DNA of 64,000 nt from assembly GCA_964557955.1 (NCBI GenBank), contig CAZLCS010000001.1, positions 248,001-312,000 on the forward strand, read 5' to 3'. A model generated the notes under the pieces. The model was not told the DNA's origin. It saw only the letters and a program-made list of their open reading frames with translations, and did not search any database. Of the stretch, positions 17,339-26,485 are shown in pieces (within the stretch, counting starts at the first letter, position 1; every line of letters starts with the position of its first letter). The position numbers were made by a program, and so were the translations under genes. The DNA comes from JALOOX01 sp964557955 (GTDB lineage Bacteria; Desulfobacterota; Syntrophobacteria; Syntrophobacterales; Syntrophobacteraceae).

Positions 17339-18082
17339 CTAGGCTCTCCCTTCACAAAACTCCCGATAGTCACGACCCAGGTACGCGCGCTTCACATCCT
17401 GATCGGCGAGCAGGTCCTCGGCCGCCCCTTCCAGTACGATCCGTCCATTCTCCAGGACGTAGCCCCGGTCTGCAATCTGAAGGGCTGCCCTGGCATTCTG
17501 CTCCACCAGAAGCACCGTGATTCCCCGCTCTTTCAATTGAACAAGAGTATCAAGAATCATGCGCACCAGAAAAGGGGCCAGTCCCATGGTCGGTTCGTCC
17601 AGGAGCAGAAGTCGGGGGCGCGCCATCAGCGCGCGGGCTATGGCAATCATCTGCTGCTCGCCCCCCGACAGGGTGCCTGCGGGTTGCCTGGCCCTTTCCC
17701 GCAGAATGGGAAAAAGCTCCATGACGGCTTCCAGATCATTCCTCACCGCTTCACCCTCACCCCGCCTGTATCTCAAATAGGCTCCCAGTTTCAGATTCTC
17801 AAGGACTGACATGGGAGGGAACAAGAGTCGCCCTTCAGGAACCAGGCACATGCCGCGCTTGACGATGGCCTGGGGTTTAAGTCCCTTCATGGATTCCCTG
17901 TGGAAAAGAATCTCTCCCTCCCATCGTGGGATCAAACCGCACAAGGTCTGAAGAAGCGTGCTCTTTCCAGCACCATTGGCGCCGATGAGCGCGATGATTT
18001 CCCCGGCGCGGACTGAAAGGCTGACACCGTTGATGGCCCGAATTTTCCCATAATAGCATTTCAAGTTGCGCAACCGGAGCAT
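17339..18082 (-). CDS. livF: Branched-chain amino acid type ABC transporter ATPase LivF
   Basis: A 247-residue ATPase of the HAAT (Liv) family on the cytoplasmic face of the transporter. Walker A is LIGANGAGKSTLL, the signature is LSGGEQQMIAIARAL, Walker B is LLLLDEPTMGLAP, and the switch His lies in ITVLLVEQNARAAL (Gln/Asn context as usual for LivF). LivF pairs with LivG. It lies 64 bp after livG and three bases before the paaK-like gene. The substrate may be an amino acid or, given the operon, an aromatic acid. Confidence 0.93.
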   Translation of the reverse strand: MLRLRNLKCYYGKIRAINGVSLSVRAGEIIALIGANGAGKSTLLQTLCGLIPRWEGEILFHRESMKGLKPQAIVKRGMCLVPEGRLLFPPMSVLENLKLGAYLRYRRGEGEAVRNDLEAVMELFPILRERARQPAGTLSGGEQQMIAIARALMARPRLLLLDEPTMGLAPFLVRMILDTLVQLKERGITVLLVEQNARAALQIADRGYVLENGRIVLEGAAEDLLADQDVKRAYLGRDYREFCEGRA

Positions 18083-18146
18083 GGTTTACCTCTGAAAATT
18101 TCGAGCCCAGCCTGGAACCGGGGAATCCGGCCCCATCTTGCCCGGA

Positions 18147-18938
18147 TCAGTCTTTCCCCAGGTAGGCGCATATGACTGCGTCGTTGGATTGAATCTCGCG
18201 AGGAGTGCCTTCAGCCAACCTCCTGCCTTGATGCAGAACCAGAATGCGATCTGAAACCCCCATGGTCAGACTCATGTCGTGTTCAACCAGGAGGAGCGTG
18301 ACGCCCCGTTCACGTATCTTGACCAGCAATTCCCCGAGTTGACTTGTCTCGACTGCGTTCAGGCCCGAGGCCGGCTCGTCCAGCAGCAGCACTTTGGGAT
18401 CCGATGCAAGGGCCCGTGCGATTTCGAGAAATCGCTGCCAGCCAAAGGGAAGATCCGAGCTCCTCTGGCCGGCCAGCTCGTCAAGGCCCGTGAATCGGAG
18501 AAGCTCCAAGGCATGCTCCACAGCGCCGGATTCCTCATGCTTCACACGTGGCCATCGGCCTATGGCTCCCCAGAAGCCGGAACGCATGCGGGAATGGTGC
18601 CCGACCAGCACATTCTCCAGGACACTCATGCTTCCAAAGAGCTCAACGTTCTGAAAGGTACGTGCGATGCCCATTTGCACAATCTGGTGGATGGCCATCC
18701 GATGGATGGGATGCTTTTCAAAGAGCACGCTGCCTTCATCGGGACGGTACAAGCCCGTGATGATGTTGAACAGCGTGGTTTTTCCCGCTCCATTGGGGCC
18801 GATGATCGCATGAATGGATCCGGGACGAACCTCCAGGGAGATGTCATACAGAGCCTGGATTCCCCCGAATGACTTCGATATCGATTGAAGCTCTATGATG
18901 GACTGGGGCACGGTGTCACCTGGTTTTGGATCGCTCAT
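18147..18938 (-). CDS. livG: Branched-chain amino acid type ABC transporter ATPase LivG
   Basis: A 263-residue ATPase. Walker A is IGPNGAGKTTLFNIITG, then the LivG-type QNVELFGSMSVLENVLVGHH. The signature is unusual: SDLPFGWQRFLEIARALA, with PFG in place of the common LSYG or LSGG. Walker B is VLLLDEPASGLN and the switch region is LLLVEHDMSLTMGVSDRILVL. I chose ATG at 18938; an in-frame ATG six codons earlier is also possible. It overlaps the end of livM by about 23 bp, so the two are probably translationally coupled. Confidence 0.92.
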   Translation of the reverse strand: MSDPKPGDTVPQSIIELQSISKSFGGIQALYDISLEVRPGSIHAIIGPNGAGKTTLFNIITGLYRPDEGSVLFEKHPIHRMAIHQIVQMGIARTFQNVELFGSMSVLENVLVGHHSRMRSGFWGAIGRWPRVKHEESGAVEHALELLRFTGLDELAGQRSSDLPFGWQRFLEIARALASDPKVLLLDEPASGLNAVETSQLGELLVKIRERGVTLLLVEHDMSLTMGVSDRILVLHQGRRLAEGTPREIQSNDAVICAYLGKD

Positions 18939-19839
18939 AGAAGTCCACGATTCCACGTACGAGCCCCTGCGGAAGGAAGATCATGATCAGCATGAGGATC
19001 AAACCATAGACGAGCATTTCGTAATCCAGGAAAACGTGCAGCCATTGAGGGAGCAGGGTGATCACCGATGCTCCGAGGACTGAGCCCCAGATGCTGGCCA
19101 TTCCACCGATGACGACCATGGTGACCATGCGGACGGAAGTCATGAAATCGAAGGAATTAGGGCTGATGAAGTTCACCATGTGTGCGTAAAGAAACCCCGC
19201 AACGGCAGCGAAGACCGCACTCAGTACAAACACATGTATCTTGATGCGGCTTGTGTCGATACCCATAGCGGCTGCAGCCTGTTCGCTGTCATGAATGGCC
19301 CTGAGAGCTCTACCAACCCGGGAATTGATGATTCGCCCACACACTTCGAAACCGACGAGGACGGTTCCCCAGACCAGAAAATAGTATGCCGTGCGGGAGC
19401 TTAAGTCCACGGGCCCCAGCGCGAGGGGCGGAATCCCAACCAGTCCCGAGTCTCCACCTGTGAATCGGCTCCACTCCCGAAAGAAGATGAAAACGATCAT
19501 GCCGAAGCCCAGTGTGCCCATACCCAGATAGTATCCATGCAGCTTCAAGATGGGCAGGGCCACCAGATAGGCCACAGCAGCCGTCAGGAGAATCGAAACC
19601 GGCAGGGTCAGCCAGGGGGACCATCCGAAGTGAACCGTCAGGATGCCCGTGGAATAGGCTCCGAGCCCGTAAAAGGCCGCATGCCCCAGGGAAATCTGCC
19701 CCGCATATCCCATGAGCATGTTCAACCCAAGGGTCAGCAGTGTGTATATGCCGATAAACGTCAGCACCTGCAGGTGATACGGGTTGCTGATGAGCAGTCC
19801 CCCGACAACGATGGCCGCCCCCAAACAAAGGTTCTTCAT
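18916..19839 (-). CDS. livM: Branched-chain amino acid type ABC transporter permease LivM
   Basis: A 307-residue inner-membrane permease with about eight to nine hydrophobic segments. Family features are LTLGLNMLMGYAGQISLGHAAF-type N-terminal segment (residues 36-57), the GIPPLALG loop, and the EAA-like coupling loop INSRVGRALRAIHDSEQAAAAMG near residues 180-205. The late segment VTMVVIGGMASIWGSVLGA is also typical. It forms the channel with LivH and uses LivF/LivG for power. It sits between livH (89 bp upstream) and livG (overlap). Confidence 0.92.
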   Translation of the reverse strand: MKNLCLGAAIVVGGLLISNPYHLQVLTFIGIYTLLTLGLNMLMGYAGQISLGHAAFYGLGAYSTGILTVHFGWSPWLTLPVSILLTAAVAYLVALPILKLHGYYLGMGTLGFGMIVFIFFREWSRFTGGDSGLVGIPPLALGPVDLSSRTAYYFLVWGTVLVGFEVCGRIINSRVGRALRAIHDSEQAAAAMGIDTSRIKIHVFVLSAVFAAVAGFLYAHMVNFISPNSFDFMTSVRMVTMVVIGGMASIWGSVLGASVITLLPQWLHVFLDYEMLVYGLILMLIMIFLPQGLVRGIVDFYERSKTR

Positions 19840-19928
19840 GTCATCGCTCTTGCCGATCGATCACTTCTCAACATCGGTCCAGTGTCACGGTATCAGGCTT
19901 CAGGATTGAATCTGCATTCCAGAGGGAA

Positions 19929-20804
19929 TCAGAAACGATGGATGGCACTCTTTCCCAGTATTCCGCTGGGTCGCATGTAAAGGATCAGGAGCAACAGCAA
20001 GAACGCGATGGCATCCTTGAGGCTCGAAGAAATGAATCCCACTCCCAATGACTCCAGTATTCCCAGCAAAAGGCCACCCAGGACCGCCCCCCACGAGGTG
20101 CCCAGGCCCCCCAGCATCGCGGCGCAAAAGCCTTTGAGACCCAGCATGGTTCCCATATCGTAGCTGCTCATGGTAATGGGCGCTATGAGGATGCCTCCCA
20201 ATGCCCCCATGGCAGCGCTGACCGCAAATGCCAGGAGGGTCATGCGCTCGGTGCCGATGCCCAGAAGAGCAGCAGCTTTCTTGCTGATGGCGCAGGCCTC
20301 CATGGCCTTGCCGGTCAGAGTCTTTCGATAGAAAAACTGCAGGCAGGCCACCACAAGAAGGACGATCGCCAATATCCAGACGCTCTGGGGAAGCAGCACG
20401 GCACCCCCAATCTCGATGGGAGCGTGCTTTGAGAAAGTTCCAACGCTGTGAGCGTCCTTTCCCCAGATCATCATGCCGACCCCTCGAAACAGAATCGAGG
20501 CCCCCACGGTGATGATGACCAAGACAATCGGGTGGGGTTTACGTACACTGCCAATGGCCAGGCGCTCCAGGAGGATGCCGACGGCTGCGACTCCGACGAC
20601 CGACCCGGCGAACGCTACCCCCAAGGGCAGCTCAAATCCCTTCCACAGGGAAACAAGGCTCAAGGCCCCCAGCATCACGAACTCACCCTGGGCGAAATTG
20701 ATCAGCCCGGTGGCGTTGTAAAGCATGGTGAATCCCAGGGCGATCACTGCATAGATGGCGCCACTGGTCAAGCCCGAAAAGAGATATTGAAGCAGTTCCT
20801 GCAT
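19929..20804 (-). CDS. livH: Branched-chain amino acid type ABC transporter permease LivH
   Basis: A 291-residue membrane permease with seven to eight hydrophobic helices. Conserved parts are YLFSGLTSGAIYAVIALGFT, INFAQGEFVMLGAL, the coupling loop TLTGKAMEACAISKKAAALLG, and LGGLGTSWGAVLGGLLLGI. It is the first permease after the binding protein gene, from which a 166 bp gap separates it. That gap has no recognised gene and may allow the binding protein to be expressed at a higher level than the membrane parts. Confidence 0.92.
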   Translation of the reverse strand: MQELLQYLFSGLTSGAIYAVIALGFTMLYNATGLINFAQGEFVMLGALSLVSLWKGFELPLGVAFAGSVVGVAAVGILLERLAIGSVRKPHPIVLVIITVGASILFRGVGMMIWGKDAHSVGTFSKHAPIEIGGAVLLPQSVWILAIVLLVVACLQFFYRKTLTGKAMEACAISKKAAALLGIGTERMTLLAFAVSAAMGALGGILIAPITMSSYDMGTMLGLKGFCAAMLGGLGTSWGAVLGGLLLGILESLGVGFISSSLKDAIAFLLLLLILYMRPSGILGKSAIHRF

Positions 20805-20970
20805 GTTTCAGATCTGTCAAAATAACAAGAACGGTCCATGTTGAAAGTGGGGACTCGGCATCGACCAAAGGCTTCCTCCTCGTCCCCACACTTGATCCTG
20901 TCTGCTGTCTACCATCCATGGAAAGGACGGCATCGCCGGCACCTGCCCAATGGGAAATCGCGGGCAACCC

Positions 20971-22128
20971 TCAGGGAGCCAGCAGCTCCCACTTCCCGTC
21001 CTTGATCTGGACCATCACAAAGGCATCCTGTCCCAGTCCATTGTGGTCGGTGGCGGAAAAATTGAAAATCCCGCTGATGCCGACATGCCCGGATATCTTC
21101 TCCAGTGCCGCCCGGATCTTCTCCCTGTCGCCCCCCGAGCCCTTGAGGGCTTTGGCCAGAAGGTGCATGGCGTCGTAGGCGTAGCCACCAAAACCTGAAA
21201 CGGGCATCTTGAATTGCTTCTCGAACTCCTCGATATAGCTCTTCAGAACAGGTTTCTGAGGGTCGGAATCCGGCAGCTGGTCGGCTACAAGGATCTTGCC
21301 CGTGGGCAGAATAATCCCTTCGGCGGCATCCTGTGCCAATTCAATGAATTTGGGCGAAGCAACCCCGTGGCTCTGGTACAAGGGGATTTTGATGGCCAAC
21401 TGCTGAGCATTTCGGGCCACCACGGCCGGTCCGGGATTCGTCCCCCAGCAAATGATCGCATCCGGTTGGGCGGATCGGATCTTTGTCAACTGAGCCGTCA
21501 TGTCGGTATCTTTTCCGCCGAAGGACTCCGCCTGGACCACTTCGATCCCGAACTGGGCGGCCTGGCCGGTCAGCTGCTTCTTGCCGCTCTCGCCGAAGCT
21601 GTTTTCAACCGTCAGAATTCCGACTTTCTTGATGTTCTGCTTCTTCATATGGCCGTAAATGGCCGCGACCGCCAGAACATCATTCTGCGCAGTCTTGAAC
21701 ACATAGGGCTTAACGGGCTCGGTAATCTCGATTCCGGCAGCGCAGCTGATGAGAGGGACCTTGTTGCTCTCCGCCAGTGGAACCAGGGGAAGCGTCGTCT
21801 GGGTCAGGCTGGGTCCAATGATGGCCAGCACCTTTTCGTTGCTGATCAGCTCGTTGGCTCCCAAAACAGCCTTGTCCGGAATCCCCTCCGTGTCTCGGAT
21901 CACCGCTTCCAGCTTGCGGCCGTCTATGCCTCCCTTGGCATTGATTTCGTCAATGGCCATCTGAAGACTCTTCTTCTCCGGATCCCCCAGGAAAGACGTG
22001 GGGCCGGTCACCGAAAAGAGCCCTCCAATCTTGTAGGTCTCTTCGGCAAAACAGCCGGGCAACGAGAAGCTCATGACGGCCGCGAGCTGCACCATCACCA
22101 GGGCCAAAACCTTCATTCTGCAATTCAT
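20971..22128 (-). CDS. Periplasmic substrate-binding protein of the Liv transporter
   Basis: A 385-residue receptor-family (Peripla_BP_6) binding protein. ATG at 22128 follows a GGGGGAAGAG site; the 18 codons before it are rejected. The signal sequence has core LALVMVQLAAVMSFSL, then LPGC, a possible but atypical lipobox, or cleavage after CFA. The mature protein begins TYKIGGLFSVTGPTSFLGDP and shows QMAIDEINAKGGIDGRKLE and the LTQTTLPLVPLAE hinge region. It defines the transporter's substrate. Because paaK genes bracket the operon, an aromatic acid is as plausible as leucine-type amino acids; this is inference. Confidence 0.9.
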   Translation of the reverse strand: MNCRMKVLALVMVQLAAVMSFSLPGCFAEETYKIGGLFSVTGPTSFLGDPEKKSLQMAIDEINAKGGIDGRKLEAVIRDTEGIPDKAVLGANELISNEKVLAIIGPSLTQTTLPLVPLAESNKVPLISCAAGIEITEPVKPYVFKTAQNDVLAVAAIYGHMKKQNIKKVGILTVENSFGESGKKQLTGQAAQFGIEVVQAESFGGKDTDMTAQLTKIRSAQPDAIICWGTNPGPAVVARNAQQLAIKIPLYQSHGVASPKFIELAQDAAEGIILPTGKILVADQLPDSDPQKPVLKSYIEEFEKQFKMPVSGFGGYAYDAMHLLAKALKGSGGDREKIRAALEKISGHVGISGIFNFSATDHNGLGQDAFVMVQIKDGKWELLAP

Positions 22129-22374
22129 AACTCTTCCCCCTTCCTGGTCAGTGGAAGCCGCCATCGAGAAAACCCGACCCAATCAAAACGATTTCTCACT
22201 CCCGCCCCAAAGCAGACGACCGGATGGGGCGAGAGCTCAACGAAGCTCGGGGGGATGATGAATCTTTCTGCACGGGGATGAGAAACCGCTTGCTCAGTAC
22301 GGGGGCTCCATGCCGACTCCCGGCAACGCCCTCTTGGGACTCTCCTACACACGTGGCCGACTGCAGTGGAACGA

Positions 22375-22806
22375 TCACATGGCATACAGCCTCTCACCCT
22401 CGATGACCGTCACTCCGTTGGCCTGCAGAACCTTCACCGCCTCATCCAGGTTGTCGAACCTGAAGATGATCACCGCGTTGCTTCCGCTCTGCTGCACAAA
22501 GGCGTACATATACTCCACATTCACATTGGCTCGGTTGAGGATGTCCAAAATCTTGTGCAAGCCGCCCGGACGGTCTTCCACCTCCACGGCGACCACATCG
22601 GTCTTGCCGACGGTGAACCCCTGTTGTTTCAGAGCCTCTTTGGCTCGTGCGTTATCGTTGACAATCAGGCGCAGGATGCCAAAATCCGACGTATCCGCCA
22701 GGGACAGGGCTCTGATGTTGATGCCTGCATCGGAGAGAATCCTCGCCACTTCGGCCAGGCGCCCCGCCTTGTTCTCAAGAAAAACCGAAATCTGTTCGAC
22801 CCGCAT
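22375..22806 (-). CDS. Tandem ACT domain protein
   Basis: A 143-residue protein made of two ACT domains: residues 1-65 (QISVFLENKAGRLAEVARIL, DAGINIRALSLADT) and 70-140 (VVAVEVEDRPGGLHKILDIL, NVEYMYAFVQQSGSNAVII). ACT domains bind amino acids and regulate enzymes; stand-alone tandem forms are common beside phenylacetate-CoA ligase genes and may sense a ligand for that pathway. It starts 23 bp after the paaK stop on the same strand and is therefore co-transcribed. No catalytic domain is attached. Confidence 0.92.
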   Translation of the reverse strand: MRVEQISVFLENKAGRLAEVARILSDAGINIRALSLADTSDFGILRLIVNDNARAKEALKQQGFTVGKTDVVAVEVEDRPGGLHKILDILNRANVNVEYMYAFVQQSGSNAVIIFRFDNLDEAVKVLQANGVTVIEGERLYAM

Positions 22807-22829
22807 GTTCTCCTCCTGTCCGTCATGAA

Positions 22830-24131
22830 CTAAATCTTGCGGTTGTCGATCACCCTCTGGGCCTTCCCCTCGCTCCGCGCAATGGTCTTGGGCTCAACCA
22901 ACTTGGTCTTCACGGAGACGCCGAGGTATTCTTTGATATTTTTAGAGATCTTCTTTTCAAGGCTTTGCAGCACCCGCACCTCATCCGAAAAGGCGTGCTC
23001 GCCCACCTCAACCAAAACCGTGAGCATGTCCAGGTTGCCCTCGCGGTCGACGATGAGCTGATAGTGAGGCTCCACCTCCTCGATTTCCATCAGGACACTC
23101 TCGATCTGCGACGGGAACACGTTGACTCCGCGAATGATCAGCATGTCATCGGTGCGTCCGCTCACCCGATTCATCCGTATATGCGTCCGTCCGCAGACAC
23201 AGGGCTCCGGATTGAGCGAAGTGATGTCGCGGGTGCGGTAACGAATGACCGGGAATGCTTCCTTGGTGAGCGATGTGAAAACGAGCTCTCCCGTCGAACC
23301 CGGAGGCAGCACCTCTCCCGTTTCGGGGTTGATGATCTCTGGGATGAAGTGGTCTTCAAACACATGGAGTCCCTTTTTAGCCTCGATGCACTCGATGGAG
23401 ACCCCGGGCCCCATCACTTCGCTGAGGCCGTAAATGTCTATGGCGTCCAGGTGCAGCTTCTGTTCGATTTCGAGGCGCATCTGCTCGGACCAGGGTTCAG
23501 CTCCGAAAACCCCCGCTTTGAACCGCAGCTTCTGGAAGTCCACTCCCATTTCGGCCGCAACTTCAGCCAGATGCAGGGCGTATGAGGGCGTGCAGGTGAG
23601 AAGGGTCGGCCCGAAGTCCGCCATGATCATGATCTGTCTCTTGGTGTTGCCGCCCGAGATGGGTATGACCGACGCTCCCAATCGTTCGGCCCCGTAATGA
23701 ACGCCCAAACCGCCGGTGAAAAGGCCGTATCCATAGGCGTTGTGGATGATGTCTCCACGCGTGGCGCCGCCCGCTGCCAGTGCCCGCGCCATGAGCTCGG
23801 ACCAGGTGGCAATATCCCGTGAGGTGTAGCCGACAACTGTGGGCTTGCCCGTTGTGCCCGATGAAGCATGGATACGCACCACATTGTCCATGGGAACTGC
23901 AAACATCCCGAAAGGGTAATTGTCTCGAAGATCCTGCTTGGTTGTGAATGGAATGCGGGCCAGATCATCCAGGCTCCTGATAGCCGCTGGCGCCAGGCCG
24001 ACCTCGTCAAACTTCCTTCGATAGAAGGGCACTGTGGCATAGACTCGTTCAATAACAGCCTGCAGGCGCCGCAATTGTATGGCTTCCAGCGCCTCCCGAG
24101 GAAGTGTCTCGAACTCGACATTGAACATCAT
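22830..24131 (-). CDS. paaK: Phenylacetate-CoA ligase
   Basis: A 433-residue adenylate-forming ligase that makes aryl-acetyl-CoA from the acid, CoA and ATP. All core motifs are intact: ASSGTTGKPTVVGYT loop, IYGLSEVMGPGVSIEC, FPVIRYRTRDI, GRTDDMLIIRGVNVFPSQIE and the C-terminal SEGKAQRVIDNR with the adenylation lysine. The substrate could be phenylacetate, indoleacetate or a related acid from aromatic amino acid fermentation. Two adjacent ATGs (24131, 24128) follow a GGGAGG site; the longer open frame upstream is rejected. It leads the operon with the ACT protein and the liv transporter. Confidence 0.95.
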   Translation of the reverse strand: MMFNVEFETLPREALEAIQLRRLQAVIERVYATVPFYRRKFDEVGLAPAAIRSLDDLARIPFTTKQDLRDNYPFGMFAVPMDNVVRIHASSGTTGKPTVVGYTSRDIATWSELMARALAAGGATRGDIIHNAYGYGLFTGGLGVHYGAERLGASVIPISGGNTKRQIMIMADFGPTLLTCTPSYALHLAEVAAEMGVDFQKLRFKAGVFGAEPWSEQMRLEIEQKLHLDAIDIYGLSEVMGPGVSIECIEAKKGLHVFEDHFIPEIINPETGEVLPPGSTGELVFTSLTKEAFPVIRYRTRDITSLNPEPCVCGRTHIRMNRVSGRTDDMLIIRGVNVFPSQIESVLMEIEEVEPHYQLIVDREGNLDMLTVLVEVGEHAFSDEVRVLQSLEKKISKNIKEYLGVSVKTKLVEPKTIARSEGKAQRVIDNRKI

Positions 24132-24392
24132 GACCCCCAAAACCTCCCGATTCAAAAGCTGCTTCTGAGCAAAAAAAAAGCTGTGGGCGGAATCCACAGC
24201 CTCAAAATCACACCATGGGCTCCACTCGTTCGGCCCCCCCATGGTTCAGTGCGCTCGCGCCTCAGCCTGGGCTGATTCAACATCCCATGAGCGGGCCACG
24301 AAAGGAGCAACCCGCCGAAAAGCGAAAGCCGCTGAAATATAAGAAACTATTCACTAATGGATCCTCACAAATGGATTAGGTCAGGTGTCCGC

Positions 24393-24421
24393 TCAATAGC
24401 TAAATCTTGGAGCGGTGTCAA
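24393..24421 (-). promoter_or_regulatory. Sigma-70 promoter for the paaK-ACT-liv operon
   Basis: On the minus strand, a perfect TTGACA (24421-24416), a 17-base spacer and TATTGA (24398-24393). It lies about 260 bp before the paaK ATG, with no gene in between, and after the end of the gene at 24472. Confidence 0.5.
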
Positions 24422-24471
24422 GGGATTTGTCTTGACAGGAAATGGCTTCAAGCTCTGCCGCCCGGCCAGTG

Positions 24472-25275
24472 TCAAGATCCTTGCGATGCTGCGGCCCTGA
24501 GGCCGGCCAGCTGATCTTCCAGAAGCTGATTCGCTGGATAATCACCAACGGCCTTAATGGAAAGCTCAAGGTGCTCTATGGCCCTGGGATACTCTTTTTT
24601 GTCGCCGTAGAGGCTTGCCAGGACCCAGTTCAGCTCCCTTTCGGAAACCAGGGACAGTCCACCCTGCATGGCATTCCACTGGCCTATTGCCTGATCAATT
24701 CTGCCCAAAGCCTGCAACGTTACCGCAGTCTGGTAATGGGCCATGTTCCTCAGGATAGGATCCGACGTTCCATCCAGAACCTTCTGATTCTGGGCCAGAG
24801 CATCCTCATGGCGCCGCAAGCGGTAGAAGACTCGTGCCAGATCCAGTCGTGCCAGCAACGCCGCCACCCTTCCATCATACTCCTGGATGAACTTCTCAAG
24901 GTCGGGGATCAGCTGTTCCATGCTCTGGTCGTCAGCGGTGCTGAAGTCCTTGGGCCACTGCCGCATCAACTGCGCATAACTCGCCTGAGCCCGCGATTCC
25001 TGGCCCTTCAAATAGCTTTGCACTCCAAGTGCCAGCAAAAAGATGACGAAAACGCCGGCGGCGAACCCTCCGATCAGATTCCGATTCTCCTCGATCCACT
25101 CACGGAGCTGACCGATCAAGCCCTGGTCTGCCTGGACTGGCTGAACCGATTGCTTAGCTGTCTTCACTCTGGGAGGCGCCAATGCTTTCACTCCTGCTTT
25201 GTCATGACTGGCAGGCCGGTTGAGAGAATGCGAGGTGGCAAGCACCCTTCCAACGTCAGTCCCGGGCAGTCCCAA
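24472..25275 (-). CDS. TPR-like membrane-anchored protein
   Basis: A roughly 265-residue protein with one membrane helix near residues 67-89 (LIGGFAAGVFVIFLLALGV) preceded by a basic, proline-rich cytoplasmic part. Behind it is an all-helical region with tetratricopeptide pattern, for example ARVFYRLRRHEDALAQNQKV and VASLYGDKKEYPRAIEHLEL-like repeats. The topology is that of YfgM (TPR_21) proteins, which assist secretion and envelope protein folding. The start is unsure: the TTG at 25275 overlaps the upstream gene by 20 bp, and GTG or TTG codons inside the N-terminal part are possible. Confidence 0.75.
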   Translation of the reverse strand: MGLPGTDVGRVLATSHSLNRPASHDKAGVKALAPPRVKTAKQSVQPVQADQGLIGQLREWIEENRNLIGGFAAGVFVIFLLALGVQSYLKGQESRAQASYAQLMRQWPKDFSTADDQSMEQLIPDLEKFIQEYDGRVAALLARLDLARVFYRLRRHEDALAQNQKVLDGTSDPILRNMAHYQTAVTLQALGRIDQAIGQWNAMQGGLSLVSERELNWVLASLYGDKKEYPRAIEHLELSIKAVGDYPANQLLEDQLAGLRAAASQGS

Positions 25276-25783
25276 GGTCTCGATCGCAGACGCTCTGACC
25301 GTACCGCTCGATCACTCTCTCCACGATGGAAGTGGTCGAGCATTGGGGAGTCAAAGGAATCCTCGCGACCCGTCCCCCTCTCTGCTTGACCACGTCAGCA
25401 CCCACGATCTGATCTTCGGGCCAATCGGCTCCTTTCACCAGGATGTCGGGCTGGATCATCTCAATCAAAGGCAGGGGATCCGGAGTGTCGAAGATGACGG
25501 CGAAATCCACACACTGGAGCCCTGCCAACAGCTCACTCCTCTCTTCTTCCCCCTGGATGGGGCGGAGATGCCCCTTGATCTTTCGTACGGACGAGTCGCT
25601 GTTGACACCCACAATGAGCACATCGCCCAATGCGCGCGCATCCTCCAGATAACGGAGATGACCCAGGTGCAGCAGATCGAAGCAGCCATTGGTGAATACC
25701 ACCCGCACCGGTTGTCCGTCGCGCAGCAGGCGGCATATTGCAGCCACCTCCGCCGCCGATTTGATTTTGTCCCGGGCTCTCAT
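25256..25783 (-). CDS. rfaE2: D-glycero-beta-D-manno-heptose 1-phosphate adenylyltransferase
   Basis: A 175-residue cytidylyltransferase-like enzyme that makes ADP-heptose for the LPS inner core. It has the nucleotide loop VVFTNGCFDLLHLGHLRYLE with the HxGH signature (HLGH), then VGVNSDSSVRKIKG and a C-terminal STTSIVERVIERYG in place of the usual ISTS motif. It matches the C-terminal half of HldE; the kinase half is not fused and not in the window. The start overlaps the upstream stop by four bases (ATGA), so expression is coupled. Confidence 0.93.
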   Translation of the reverse strand: MRARDKIKSAAEVAAICRLLRDGQPVRVVFTNGCFDLLHLGHLRYLEDARALGDVLIVGVNSDSSVRKIKGHLRPIQGEEERSELLAGLQCVDFAVIFDTPDPLPLIEMIQPDILVKGADWPEDQIVGADVVKQRGGRVARIPLTPQCSTTSIVERVIERYGQSVCDRDLGTARD

Positions 25784-26265
25784 TGAATGTAGCTGGATCT
25801 GCCCGGTTCGGCCGGCGCACCGAGTATCTCTGTTTCCAGTCTCAGAAGCTCCTGGTCGCTCATGTGGGGGTGGAGCTCAATGGCCTCCGCGTCGAGGGCA
25901 TCGATCAGTCCCTCACGGTACATTCGCACCCAGAAAAGCAGGCTCTCACGGTTGGGGCCCTTAACCAATATGAAGCCGGGATCTTCTACGAAAAGGTCGC
26001 CCTTGAATATGCTTCTGAGCCATTGAAGCGCCGCTCGGCCGGTGCCCTTTCTCTTAAGGCCAAGCACTTCGAGGTGATAAAGGGTGATCTGTTTTGTTCC
26101 TTCACTGGATAGAGAAATGCTGATCTCGCCTCTACAGCAGTCCGCCTTTTCGAATGCCAGTGTTTCCATGGGGCCGAAGCCCTTGAGGATCGTCAACAAT
26201 TCCTTGACGGAAAGGCTACCGTAAGCAGCTCTCCACACGGCTCCCTTCCATTCGATTTCTGCCAC
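25780..26265 (-). CDS. Hypothetical protein, 161 aa
   Basis: I recognise no family. The protein is soluble, mixed alpha/beta by pattern, with a two-cysteine spot (EKADCCRGEISISLSSEG) near residue 45 and a basic stretch (GLKRKGTGRAALQWL) in the middle. The C-terminal third is acidic and rich in Glu/Leu. Its stop overlaps the start of the adenylyltransferase gene by four bases, so it is translated with it and may belong to envelope or sugar metabolism. That link rests on position only. Confidence 0.72.
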   Translation of the reverse strand: MAEIEWKGAVWRAAYGSLSVKELLTILKGFGPMETLAFEKADCCRGEISISLSSEGTKQITLYHLEVLGLKRKGTGRAALQWLRSIFKGDLFVEDPGFILVKGPNRESLLFWVRMYREGLIDALDAEAIELHPHMSDQELLRLETEILGAPAEPGRSSYIQ

Positions 26266-26485
26266 TTACTCCATCTCCATTCGTTCTCGTCATTTTTGGG
26301 GAAGACTTTTTGACTTTGGTGGTACAAGCGATCTTCTTCCTGGCTTCTCCGACGGCATAATGCAAATCTCGCTCCCAAAAGGGGCTCGGCGAGAGAATAT
26401 CTGGTTCCCCGTCTCTCAGTCGAATGCGGAAGGAACTCAAAGGCGGTCTCTTTTGAGAGCAGTCCCTGCTCTCGAACAAGACCAC

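Noticed and set aside
26216..26485. 89-codon minus frame between the 66-aa ORF and the 161-aa gene
   Set aside because: It overlaps the start of the better-supported 161-aa gene and has no family pattern; kept only as a remark.
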